This document shows positions 55,387 through 64,000 of a DNA stretch of 64,000 nt, piece after piece. Within the stretch, counting starts at the first letter, position 1. The number at the start of each line of letters is the position of its first letter. The stretch is taken from contig CAWGIW010000012.1 of assembly GCA_963822825.1 (NCBI GenBank), positions 310,001 to 374,000 of the forward strand, read 5' to 3'. The translations under genes were made by a program, and so were the position numbers. The stretch comes from JAWWPY01 sp963822825 (lineage in GTDB: Bacteria > Actinomycetota > Actinomycetes > Streptosporangiales > Streptosporangiaceae). The notes under the pieces are model-generated. The model had not been told where the DNA came from. It saw nothing but the letters and a program-made list of their open reading frames with translations, and did not search any database.

Positions 55387-57468
55387 ATGTGCGGAATCGC
55401 CGGATGCCTGGCCTTGGCCCTGGAGGCCGACCCGGACCAGCAGTGGGTCGTGGCCGCGACCGGGCGGATCGCCCACCGCGGTCCCGACGACGATGGGTTC
55501 TACGCCGACCCTGACGTGGCCCTGGGCTTCCAGCGGCTCGCCATCATCGATCTGTCCCCCGGCGGGCACCAGCCGATGCGGTCAGCCGATGGGCGCTTCT
55601 GGATGGTCTTCAACGGTGAGATCTACAACTACCTGGAACTCGCTCAGGAACTGCGCGATCAAGGCGTGATCCTGCGTACCAGCTCCGACTCGGAAGTGCT
55701 GCTGGAGACCTACGCGCGGGTCGGCAAGGATGTCGTGCACCGGCTCCGCGGCATGTTCGCTTTCGCCATCTGGGACACCTGGACCCGGGAGCTGTTCTGC
55801 GCCCGGGACCCGTTCGGGATCAAGCCCTTCTTCTACTCCGTCGACTCGGCCGGCACCGACCGCAAACCCGCCGCCGCCGGCGCCACCGGAGGGCGGCACG
55901 CGGCCCAGCCAGGCGTGGCCCAGCGGGCCGGGGGGCCAGGCGCCAGTCCGGGCGGCCGCCACGCGGCCGGGGGAGCCGCCGGGACCGGGAACGGGCACGT
56001 AGCCGAGGACGACGACGCCGGCCGTCTGCTGCGCTTCGCCTCGGAACGCAAGGCCCTGGCCAACCCGGGGGAACCGCGGATCCTGGACGGCGACTCGCTC
56101 AGCCAGTACCTGTCCTTCCAGTACGTGCCCGCGCCGCAGACGCTGACTCCACCGATCCGCGTGCTCCGGCCCGGCCACGCCATGATCGCCAGGCCCGGCG
56201 GAAGCGTGGACGTGTTCCGCTACTGGCGCGCTGACCTGCGGCCCGCCCGGGCTCCCCGTGAGACCGCCGCCGCGGAGATCCTCCGGGTCATGCGGGACTC
56301 GATCGACGTCCATCTGCGCAGCGACGCCCCGCTCGGTGCATTCCTGTCCGGCGGCATCGACTCGGCCGCGATCTGCGCGCTGGCCGCGGAGCGCCGGCCC
56401 GATCTGCTCACGTTCACGGTCGGGTTCGAGCGCGAGGGCTACAGCGAGATCGACCGGGCCCAGGAGACCGCGGCCGCGCTCGGGGTCAAGTCGCTCCCCT
56501 ACATGATCAGTGCGGAAGAGTTCTTCACCCACCTGCCCCGGATCATCTGGCACCTGGACGACCCGATGGCCGACGCCGCCGCCGTGCCCCTCTGGTTCGT
56601 CGCCCGCGAGGCCAGCAAGCACGTCAAGGTCGTGCTGTCCGGTGAGGGTGCCGACGAGTTGTTCGGCGGCTACGCCATCTACCGCCAGCCCGGGCTGGTG
56701 CGCGCGGGTGAGCGACTGCCGGACTGGGGCCGCTTCCCGCTGAAACGGGCCGCGGCGCTCATCCCGGCCGGGGTCAAGGGAAAGGGCTTCCTGGAGCGGA
56801 CGTCCACCCCGCTGCGCCGCCGGTACATCGGGAATGCGCACGTCTTCATCGATGACCAGGTGGACGTGATCGCTGGCCCGGGCGTGAGCCACGGCCCGGC
56901 GGCCAGCGCCTACGCGACCACGGACCCGGTCTACGACCAGGCCGCCGAGGCGGGCCTGGACGACGTCTCCACCATGCAGCTGGTCAACATCAACACGTGG
57001 CTGGCCGGGGACATCCTGGTCAAGGCGGACCGGATGACGATGGCCCACAGCCTCGAACTGCGGGTGCCCTTCCTGGACCGCGAGGTCATGGCCGTCGCCG
57101 CCCGACTGGTCCGTGAGGAGAAGATTGGTGGGGGCACGACCAAGTACGCGCTGCGGGAAGCCATGCGGGAGGTGCTGCCCAAGGCCGCGGCGGAACGGGC
57201 CAAGCTCGGGTTCCCCGTGCCCATCGCGCACTGGCTCAAGGGGGATATGTACGATTTCGCGGACCGGCTGCTGCGTGAGGCGCAGACCGACGAGTGGATC
57301 AACCGGGCGGCCGCGATCGGCCTTCTGGAGCGGCTGCGGGCCGGTGAAGCGGACGTCAGCTGGCGTCACCTCTGGGTGCTGATCGTCTTCTCGCTCTGGC
57401 ACCAGATCTACCTCGAGCAGGTGTACGACCCGGTCGGGCTGGGGTGGGAACGACCCACGGTGCGCTAA
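55387..57468 (+). CDS. asnB: Asparagine synthase (glutamine-hydrolysing) with a glycine-rich insertion
   Basis: A 693-residue enzyme making asparagine from aspartate, glutamine and ATP. The N-terminal amidotransferase has Cys2 (MCGIAG), RGPDDDG, GEIYNY and RDPFGIKPFFYS. The synthetase domain has the PPi loop LSGGIDSAAI and SGEGADELFGGY. Between them (about residues 158-220) is a roughly 60-residue Ala/Gly-rich insertion just after the FGIKPFFY strand, making it larger than usual. The ATG at 55387 is fixed because Cys must be residue 2. Beside glycosyltransferases such AsnB-like proteins can amidate envelope sugars. Confidence 0.92.
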   Translation: MCGIAGCLALALEADPDQQWVVAATGRIAHRGPDDDGFYADPDVALGFQRLAIIDLSPGGHQPMRSADGRFWMVFNGEIYNYLELAQELRDQGVILRTSSDSEVLLETYARVGKDVVHRLRGMFAFAIWDTWTRELFCARDPFGIKPFFYSVDSAGTDRKPAAAGATGGRHAAQPGVAQRAGGPGASPGGRHAAGGAAGTGNGHVAEDDDAGRLLRFASERKALANPGEPRILDGDSLSQYLSFQYVPAPQTLTPPIRVLRPGHAMIARPGGSVDVFRYWRADLRPARAPRETAAAEILRVMRDSIDVHLRSDAPLGAFLSGGIDSAAICALAAERRPDLLTFTVGFEREGYSEIDRAQETAAALGVKSLPYMISAEEFFTHLPRIIWHLDDPMADAAAVPLWFVAREASKHVKVVLSGEGADELFGGYAIYRQPGLVRAGERLPDWGRFPLKRAAALIPAGVKGKGFLERTSTPLRRRYIGNAHVFIDDQVDVIAGPGVSHGPAASAYATTDPVYDQAAEAGLDDVSTMQLVNINTWLAGDILVKADRMTMAHSLELRVPFLDREVMAVAARLVREEKIGGGTTKYALREAMREVLPKAAAERAKLGFPVPIAHWLKGDMYDFADRLLREAQTDEWINRAAAIGLLERLRAGEADVSWRHLWVLIVFSLWHQIYLEQVYDPVGLGWERPTVR

Positions 57469-57604
57469 CCGCTGACCATATCGGCAGGTTCTAGCCTCTC
57501 CAGGCCGCAGCCAATTACAGGCAGTTTGGCTATGGTTGCAGGCAGTCAGACAGGCATGGCGGCCAGGGGGCAGGGCCGACGGCCCGGCAGGCAAGGGGGG
57601 AACA

Positions 57605-60600
57605 TTGACGGTTCCGCGGATCAGCGTTGTTGTGCCGTTCTTCAACAACGGGGACGTGCTCGCTGACTGCCTGCGGTCGATCGCGTCCCAGACCTTCGGT
57701 GACCTCGAAGTGATCATGGTCAACGACGGGTCCACCGACGACGGGCCGCGGATTGCCCAGGCCCAGGCGCGGGCCGACCCCAGGTTCACGCTGCTGACCG
57801 TGCCGAACGGCGGCCCGGGGTTCGCCCGCAATCGCGGAGCGGAACGGGCCAGCGGGGAATTCCTGGCCTTTGTCGATGGCGACGACATGCTCGCGCCCCA
57901 GGCCTACGAGGTGCTCCTGCACACTCTGCAGAAATCCGGCTCGGACTTCGTCTCGGGCAACGTGTACCGCATCGGGCCGGAGGGGACCCGCCAGTCGGCC
58001 CTGCATGCCCGGGCCATCAAGGGGACCCGGATCGGCACGCACATCACCCGCCTGCCCCAGCTGCTCTACGACGTCTCGGTGTGGAACAAGCTGTTCCGCA
58101 AGTCGTTCTGGGACTCCCGCGGCCTGTCCTACCCGGAGGGGATGGTCTGGGAAGACATCCAGCTCATGACCAAGGCTCACGTGCTGGCCACGTCCGTGGA
58201 CGTGATCGGCGATCTCGTCTACTACTGGCGCGAGCGTGGCCGCGGCGCCCTGTCCATCACCCAGAACCGCACCGACATCCGGAACCTGCGTGACCGGATC
58301 ACCGCATTGCTGGCCATCGATGGCTTCCTCGCCGGGCATGCGCCGGCCAGGCTGCTGCGGCAGCATCAGCACAAGGCCCTGGTGAACGACCTCTGGCTGT
58401 ACGTGGGCGACCTTTCCCGGGTCAGCGACGATTACCTCAGCGAGTTCGTCGACCTGGCCGGCCAGTATCTGGGCCAGGTGCCGCAGCGCGTGCTGCGGAC
58501 GCTGCCGGCCGTCTGCAGGCTCGCCTATTACCTGATCAGGGAGCGGGCGGTCGAGCAGCTCACGGAGCTCCTCGACTGGCTCCAGGAGCAGCCGGTGACC
58601 ACCATCCCGGTGGTGCGGCGATTCGGCCGGCTCCGCGCCGATCTCCCGTTCCGCACCGACCGGAGCATGCGGATCCCGTCCCGGGTGTACCGCCCGCACT
58701 GGCGCGACATCGACCCGTACGTCCGGGTGGAGGGGGTGAGCTGGCGCGGGAACCGCATGGTCGTCAGCGGGTCCGCGTGGGTGGCGTCGGTGGACATCGC
58801 CCACCGCAGAAACACCTCCAAGATCGTGCTCCTGCGCCCCCTCGGCAGGCGCAGGCCGCCGATCGTGATGTGGGCCCGATCGCTGCCCCATCCGCTGGCT
58901 ACCGCGATCTCCGGCCAGGAGAGGTATTCCTACGAGTGGGCCGGATTTCGTTTCGAGATCAATCCCCGCTGGTTCCGGTTCGCCGGGCACTGGCTGACCG
59001 GGGACTGGGATTGCTTCATGCTGATCCGGGCGCACGGCGTGTGGCGGCCCGCCCGGATACACAGTCCCATGGTGGGGGCGGCGCAGCGGCCGGGTTTCGT
59101 TGAGCTTGCTCCTGATGTTCGGTTTGGGGCGAGGTGGGTGCGCCGGCAGCTGCACGTGGAGCTGACGCGAACTGCGGCCGTGCTGGCGGGTTTCCAGCGG
59201 GTCGGCGACGACTTGGTGGTCGACGTGGATGTCCCCGGGCACGAGCCGCTGGCTGGCCCGGGCGCCACGCTGCTGCTGAGGCGCGTGGCGGGCGCGGCCA
59301 GCCAGGCCTTCGAGGCCACCCCCGTGGTGGCTGGCCCCGTTCATGCTCGTCCAGGGGCGGTCCGGCTCCGCGCGGCGGTGCCGATCGCCTCACTCACGGC
59401 GGACGCGGCCGAGACGGGCCATACCTGCCCCGAGTCCAGGGAATGGGAGCTCTACGTGACCGCGCCGAAGCGGGCCCGGGTCGCCTTCCCGGCGGGGGAG
59501 CCCGAAGTCAGGTACCACTACGGCGCGCGGGAGGTATCGGTTGAGCAGAGCCGCTACGGAGACGTCATGATCGTCCAGCGCGCCCCGAAGCCGGTGATCG
59601 AGGAGCACTCGTGGAGCCCGGCGGGCGAACTGCTGCTGCACGGCAGCTACCGGGGCCGGCCGACATCGATCTGGAGACCGTGCTGCGGCTGCGGGAATCC
59701 GGCGTCGAGCATGTGCTGCCCTGGCAGCGTGACGGCGAGCGGTTCACCATCGAGATCCCCGTAGGCGGTGTACCGCTGTTCGGGGACCTGCTGCCGCTCA
59801 GGGACGGCATCTGGGACGTCTTCGGCCGGCCCGCCGGGGGCAGCGGTGAGCTGATCCCGCTCGGATACGATCACGCCCGGCTGGTCACCCTGACCGAGGA
59901 CGAGGTCGTCGTCGGGCCGAAGAATTACGTCTTCACCACCTCGGAGCACGACGCGCCGGTTATCCGCGTGAACCCCAACCGGCGCCGGGCCGAGCTGGGC
60001 AACTTCAACCAGCGGCTGATGCGGCGGGGTTACTACCCGGTGCAGCGCCGGATGCCACTGCGCGACGCGGTGTTCTTCACCAGCTGGAAAGGCAAGCAGT
60101 GCACCGACAACCCGCTGGGGATCGCCGACGAGCTGCGCCGCCAGGGCGACGACCGTGAGCACATCTGGGCGGTGGCCGACTGGTCCACCCCGGCACCGAG
60201 CGGTGCGACCGTCGTGCTGCACGGGAGCGAGGAGTACTACACGGCGCTGGCCCGCTCCCGTTACGTGGTCGCCAACGACGATATGCACTACTTCTACCGT
60301 AAGCGCGACGGGCAGGTATATCTGCAAACCTGGCACGGCACGCCACTGAAGCGCATCGGCTTCGACATCGAGCGGCCGCAGTTCGCCAGCGGCCGGAGCT
60401 ACTTCACCCAGCTGGCCAGCGATGTGGCCCAGTGGGACGCGCTGATTTCCCCGAACCCGTTCAGCACGCCCGTCATGCGCCGCGCCTTCAGGTTCGAGGG
60501 CGACATCTGGGAGACCGGCTACCCGCGTAACGACGTGCTCGTCCGTGATGATTCGCGGGCCATCGCGGCCAGCGTGCGGCGTCGGCTCGGCCTGCCGGAC

Positions 60601-61155
60601 GGCAAGCGCGTGGTGCTGTACGCCCCCACCTGGCGGGACAACCAGTACTACGCGTCCGGGCGTTACCGGTTCGACCTGCGGCTCGACCTGGAACGGGCGT
60701 GGCAGGTGCTGGGGCCCGGCTACGTGATCCTGGTCCGGGGACACCACCAAGCGGCTGACGACGTCACGGCCGGCCAGCGGCCCGGATTCGCTCTCGACGT
60801 GACCCGCTATCCGGAGGTGTCCGAGCTGTTCCTGGCCAGCGACATCCTGGTGACGGACTACTCGTCGGTGATGTTCGACTTCGCGGTGACCGGCCGGCCG
60901 ATGATCTTCTTTACCTACGACCTCGAGCAGTACCGCGACGAACTGCGCGGGTTCTACTTCGACTTCGAGGCGGAAGCTCCCGGGCCGCTGCTGGCCACCT
61001 CCGACGAGGTGCTGGCCGCGATCGGCGACCTGGGGACGGTGGAGGCCGGTTATGGCGCCGCATACCAGGCATTCGTCACCAAATACTGCCCACTGGACGA
61101 CGGCAAGGCCGCCGCCCGGGTCTGCGAACGGCTCTTCGGCCGGTTGGGGGGCTGA
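57605..61155 (+). CDS. Bifunctional GT2 glycosyltransferase / CDP-glycerol glycerophosphotransferase, frameshifted at the junction
   Basis: Two domains read in different frames meet at about 59655. The first (about 684 residues) starts SVVVPFFNNGDVLADC, with VNDGSTDD and FVDGDDML of a GT2 GT-A fold, then linker domains. The second has the CDP-glycerol glycerophosphotransferase (TagF) motifs YLQTWHGTPLKRIGFD, LYAPTWRDNQYY, ILVRGHHQ and VTDYSSVMFDFA. Adding one G to the GGGG at 59651-59654 joins HGSYRG with PADIDLETV into a 1183-residue protein, a known actinobacterial fusion architecture in my memory. It would polymerise or prime a glycerol-phosphate-containing envelope polymer at the membrane. 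TTG start with AAGGGGGG. Confidence 0.82.
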
Positions 61156-61156
61156 G

Positions 61157-62806
61157 GTGCGAAGCGCCGGGGTGATGAGCACCGGCACGGCGCGTGCCGG
61201 TGCGGGACATCCGGTGGCGGCCGGGCGCCGGATGCGCGACTGGCTGGTCCCCGTGGTTCCAGCGGCGGCCGCTTTGCTGGTGGACGGCTACCAACTGGGC
61301 CATCTCTCGCTGTGGCGGGACGAGGCCTACTCGCTGGAGGCCGCCGACCGGAGCATCGGCCAGATCTTCTCGTTGCTCCGCCACACGGACACGGTGAATG
61401 GCGCTTATTACCTGTTCATGCACGGAGTGGTCGCTCTTCTCGGCGGGTCGGCCACGGCGCTCCGGCTTCCGTCCCTGCTGGCTACCGCGGTGGCGGCGGC
61501 GATGACCGCCGCGATCGGCAGGCGGCTGGCGCGGTGGGCCGGCTGGCCCGTCCCCTGGCTCACTGGATTGCTGGCTGGCCTGCTCTTCGTGGCCGTTCCG
61601 CAGGTGACCAGGTACGCGCAGGACGCCCGGGCCTACGCGATCGTCACCATGTTCGTCACCATCGCGAGCTATCTCCTGGTCAGGGCCATGATGTCGGGTA
61701 CCTGGCGGTGGTGGGCCGGATACGCGCTGGCGATCGCGCTGGGCGGGCTGTTCAACCTCTTCTCGCTGCTCGTACTGGTGGCGCACGGCGTGACGGTGCT
61801 GCTCAGTGACGTCCGCCGCCGCCGGGCGCTTCAGCCCGCGACGGCAGGCGGGGCGGCAGGCGGGGCGCCGGTGGGCCCTGGGCGGTGGCTGGTGGCCGCG
61901 GTGGCCGCCGGGATCGCGGTGGCCCCGCTGGCGTTGCTCGGGTTCAAGCAGCGCGGCCAGATCGGCTGGCTGTCCAAGCCGGGCGTGGCGACCCTCCGCG
62001 GCCTGGTGGAGAGCTTCGCCGGGTCCAAGCCGCTGGTCATCCCCATCGCGGTGCTAGCCCTGTGCGGCGTGGCCGCCGGCGTCACCGCACAGTCCCGCGG
62101 GCCGGCCGTCACGGGATCGCCTGAATCGCCGGCCCTGGTCACGCTCGTCCTGCCCTGGCTGGTCCTGCCGCCCGTCATCATGCTGGCTGTGTCGCGGATC
62201 AAACCGGTCTACGACATCCGGTACGTGCTCTTCGGCCAGCCCGCCCTGGCTCTGCTCTGCGGCGCCGGGCTCACCTGGCTCGGGCGCGTCATCTCGGCGG
62301 CGCCCTTGCTCTCGAAGGCCCGGGCCCCCGGCCGCATGCTGGCGTGGCTGCCGTCGGCCGGGCTCGTGGTGCTGGTGGGCGTGCTGCTGATCGCGCCGCA
62401 GCGGGCGATCAGGCGGCCGTCCTCCCGCCCGGACAACCTGGGCTTCAACGCGGCGGTCATCGCCGCCCACGCGCGCCCCACGGACATCGTTTTCTACATA
62501 CCGTGGAACCAGCGGGTGCTGGGCATGGGATACCCCGGGCCCTTCCGCAAGCTCAGGGACATCGCGCTAGCGGAGTCCCCGGTCAGATCCAGCACCCTGC
62601 TTGGCACCGAGGTGAGTCTCACTACTCTGCGTCACCGCCTGACCCGTGTGAGCCGGGTGTGGCTGATCACCTCGGTGAGCCAGCACGAGCTGAGGGCGGT
62701 GACCAGCCCCGTGCAGCGGGCCGAACTGTCGCTCATTCGCGGCATGCGGCTGATCGGCCGCTGGCACGCGGACGAGGACGTCCTCAGTCTGTACCGCGTG
62801 ATGTAG
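61157..62806 (+). CDS. GT-C type membrane glycosyltransferase (GT39-like)
   Basis: A 549-residue integral membrane protein with around ten helices. The catalytic loop WRDEAYSLE carries the Asp-Glu pair typical of GT39/ArnT-like enzymes that use polyprenyl-phosphate sugars. Other landmarks are RYAQDARAYA and IKPVYDIRYVLFGQPALALL. The start could be GTG 61157, one base after the TagF stop, or GTG 61172 / ATG 61175. A short extracytoplasmic C-terminal domain follows the last helix. Presumably it glycosylates the polymer made by the upstream fusion protein. Confidence 0.83.
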   Translation: MRSAGVMSTGTARAGAGHPVAAGRRMRDWLVPVVPAAAALLVDGYQLGHLSLWRDEAYSLEAADRSIGQIFSLLRHTDTVNGAYYLFMHGVVALLGGSATALRLPSLLATAVAAAMTAAIGRRLARWAGWPVPWLTGLLAGLLFVAVPQVTRYAQDARAYAIVTMFVTIASYLLVRAMMSGTWRWWAGYALAIALGGLFNLFSLLVLVAHGVTVLLSDVRRRRALQPATAGGAAGGAPVGPGRWLVAAVAAGIAVAPLALLGFKQRGQIGWLSKPGVATLRGLVESFAGSKPLVIPIAVLALCGVAAGVTAQSRGPAVTGSPESPALVTLVLPWLVLPPVIMLAVSRIKPVYDIRYVLFGQPALALLCGAGLTWLGRVISAAPLLSKARAPGRMLAWLPSAGLVVLVGVLLIAPQRAIRRPSSRPDNLGFNAAVIAAHARPTDIVFYIPWNQRVLGMGYPGPFRKLRDIALAESPVRSSTLLGTEVSLTTLRHRLTRVSRVWLITSVSQHELRAVTSPVQRAELSLIRGMRLIGRWHADEDVLSLYRVM

Positions 62807-62951
62807 CCGCTCCCCGGTCCATCACCTCCCCAGGGCCGATGGATGCACAGCAGCAACCACGCCGGCGAGGAACAGCGCGCAGCGGACACCGAAACCCCGC
62901 ACAGGCAGCAACCAGCGGCCGAGGAACACCCGGCGCATAGCCTGGTAACCC

Positions 62952-63909
62952 ATGGACGAGACACGCACCGTCGGTGACAGGGTGCGCGTCGTACGCAAAC
63001 GACGCGGCTTAAGCCAGCGCGAGCTTGCCCGGGGTGCCGGCGTTCTCGCTGTCGCTCATCAGCAAGCTTGAGCAGGGAGAGCGGCAGGACACGCGAACCG
63101 AGACGCTGCGCAAGTTCGCGGTCGCACTGGGCGTGCCGACCATGGCCCTCATCGGGGACGCTTCCGCTGCTCCGCTCCCGCGTGCTCCAACTGACTGGGT
63201 CGCTCATGGTCCAGACCCGCCAGCGCAACACCGCCCGGATAGCGCTGGACCGCGCCCTCGCCGACGCGGAGGCATCCGGCAGCGTTCTCGACGCTGCCTC
63301 ATGCATAATCACAAAGTGCTGGCTCCTGCTCACAGAGAACCAGTTTGAGCAGGTCCGCACCCTGGCCCTGCAATGGGCGGACCGTATTGAGCCCAAGCTC
63401 TCCACCGCGACGACAGCAGAGCTATCGACATGGGGATGGCTCCTGCCCCGCGCCTCCGCCGCCGCGATCCGCGACAACCGGCCCGGCGAAGCAGCGGACA
63501 TCATGAGGCTCGCCGAAGCTGCCGCCGTCAGCCTGGGCCGCGACCAAGGCTCCTACCACTCCTACTGGACGACATTCGGGCCAGCCACCGTGACCATGAA
63601 CAGGTCGAGAACGCCGTCATCGACGACAAGCCAACCGCAGCCCTGGCCATCGCGGAGAAGGTACCAGGCACACTGCGCCCCACCTCCGACAACAGGAACA
63701 GGCACCTGCTTGACGTGACAGCCGCCCACCTCGCACTGCGGCACTACCCCGACGGATTCGACGTGCTCTACCGCCTCTCCCGCGAGACACCCGCCTGGCT
63801 AGAGAACCAAACCATGGCGAAGGACCTGCTTGAGAAGATCATCCGGAAGAGGCGAACTCTCACCCCGGAGATGCGGGAACTCGCAGACGCGGTCCACCTG
63901 CCTCTCTGA
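62952..63909 (+). pseudogene. Decayed XRE-family regulator with TPR-like C-terminus
   Basis: Pieces of a typical actinobacterial XRE/TPR regulator are spread over three frames. An N-terminal frame reads TVGDRVRVVRKRRGLSQREL. A second frame supplies SLSLISKLEQGERQD and FAVALGVPTMAL. A third carries RQRNTARIALDRALADAEAS and WADRIEPKL. The last has KDLLEKIIRKRRTL and ends at 63909. The whole is about 318 codons where intact relatives have roughly 400, and the stretch between the HTH and the repeat region is missing. Frames change at about 63025, 63160-63200 and 63560-63600. Several frame changes with an internal deletion indicate true decay. Confidence 0.72.
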
Positions 63910-63986
63910 GCCATGTGACATTTCCGCATCCCCGTCCGCCAAAGTCGCATTGCCCGGCCGATCTCAGCAGCCCTAACGTCTTCTTC

Positions 63987-64000
63987 GTGACTGAAAGCGA
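63987..64000 (+). CDS. Possible start of a gene truncated by the window edge
   Basis: A GTG at 63987 opens MTES and continues off the window. There is no strong Shine-Dalgarno, so this is only a candidate. Confidence 0.2.

Noticed and set aside
57530..59344. A 604-codon minus-strand open frame over the glycosyltransferase
   Set aside because: Shadow of the GT2 gene; composition is Arg/Gly/His/Pro-rich without motifs.

Overview
The window is very GC-rich, with dense gene packing and frequent GTG and TTG starts. It comes from an actinomycete. Support includes an HspR-controlled dnaK-grpE-dnaJ-hspR operon with HAIR operators and a mycothiol-type (MDMPI) enzyme. Several neighbourhoods also match my memory of Mycobacterium/Streptomyces gene order: XRE regulator / HBHA-like / DUF2516 (as Rv0474-0476), fba divergent from a DedA gene (as Rv0363c/Rv0364), and purA beside DUF3151. 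I cannot fix the genus; a Streptosporangiales-like soil actinomycete is a reasonable guess. I see no rRNA, tRNA, CRISPR array or intact mobile element.

Layout. 0-2.8 kb: a small catabolic operon (TIM-barrel isomerase, BKACE enzyme, asparaginase II). 2.8-7.4 kb: XRE/HBHA-like/DUF2516, alanyl-tRNA editing protein, BlaI-M56 pair, and two tandem paralogues of unknown function. 7.6-11.3 kb: a WD40 propeller protein, a HisC-type aminotransferase and a multidomain winged-helix regulator. 11.6-15.3 kb: murA, purC, purB. 15.4-18.5 kb: a foreign-looking secreted protein divergent from a STAND-ATPase regulator. 18.6-25.5 kb: LtrA-like protein, purD, purA, DUF3151, fba, DedA, pyrE. 25.5-29.2 kb: an epimerase-like protein, a NYN-domain protein and a helical-repeat protein. 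29.2-36.4 kb: clpB and the HspR heat-shock operon. 36.8-39.6 kb: a membrane Fe-S oxidoreductase and a TMEM175-type channel. 39.6-42.4 kb: a scarred region with repeated motifs, an MDMPI enzyme and an aldo/keto reductase. 42.4-50 kb: SAM methyltransferase, two-component system, anchored secreted protein, argS, plsX. 50.4-55.2 kb: radical SAM aminomutase, MFS exporter, SDR and enoyl-CoA hydratase. 55.4-62.8 kb: an envelope-glycopolymer cluster (asnB, GT2-TagF fusion, GT-C). The right edge holds a decayed XRE regulator.

How genes work together. purB, purC, purD, purA, pyrE and asnB serve nucleotide and amide-nitrogen metabolism. clpB and the dnaK operon form the HspR heat-shock regulon. murA, the GT cluster and plsX serve envelope construction.

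A strong technical theme is that eight otherwise well-conserved genes carry reading-frame shifts, nine shifts in total. These are BKACE, asparaginase, AlaX, pyrE, NYN (two shifts), MDMPI, AKR and GT2-TagF. Restoring one nucleotide (or accepting compensating pairs) gives full-length proteins of family-typical size, and several shifts sit at G/C runs. This points to consensus errors more than to mass gene decay. The most biologically unusual items are a perfect 14-bp hairpin that buries the purB ribosome-binding site, the atypical-codon secreted protein preceded by an 8-bp tandem repeat, the paralogue-pair/WD40 locus, and the NYN plus repeat-protein pair that ends antisense to clpB.
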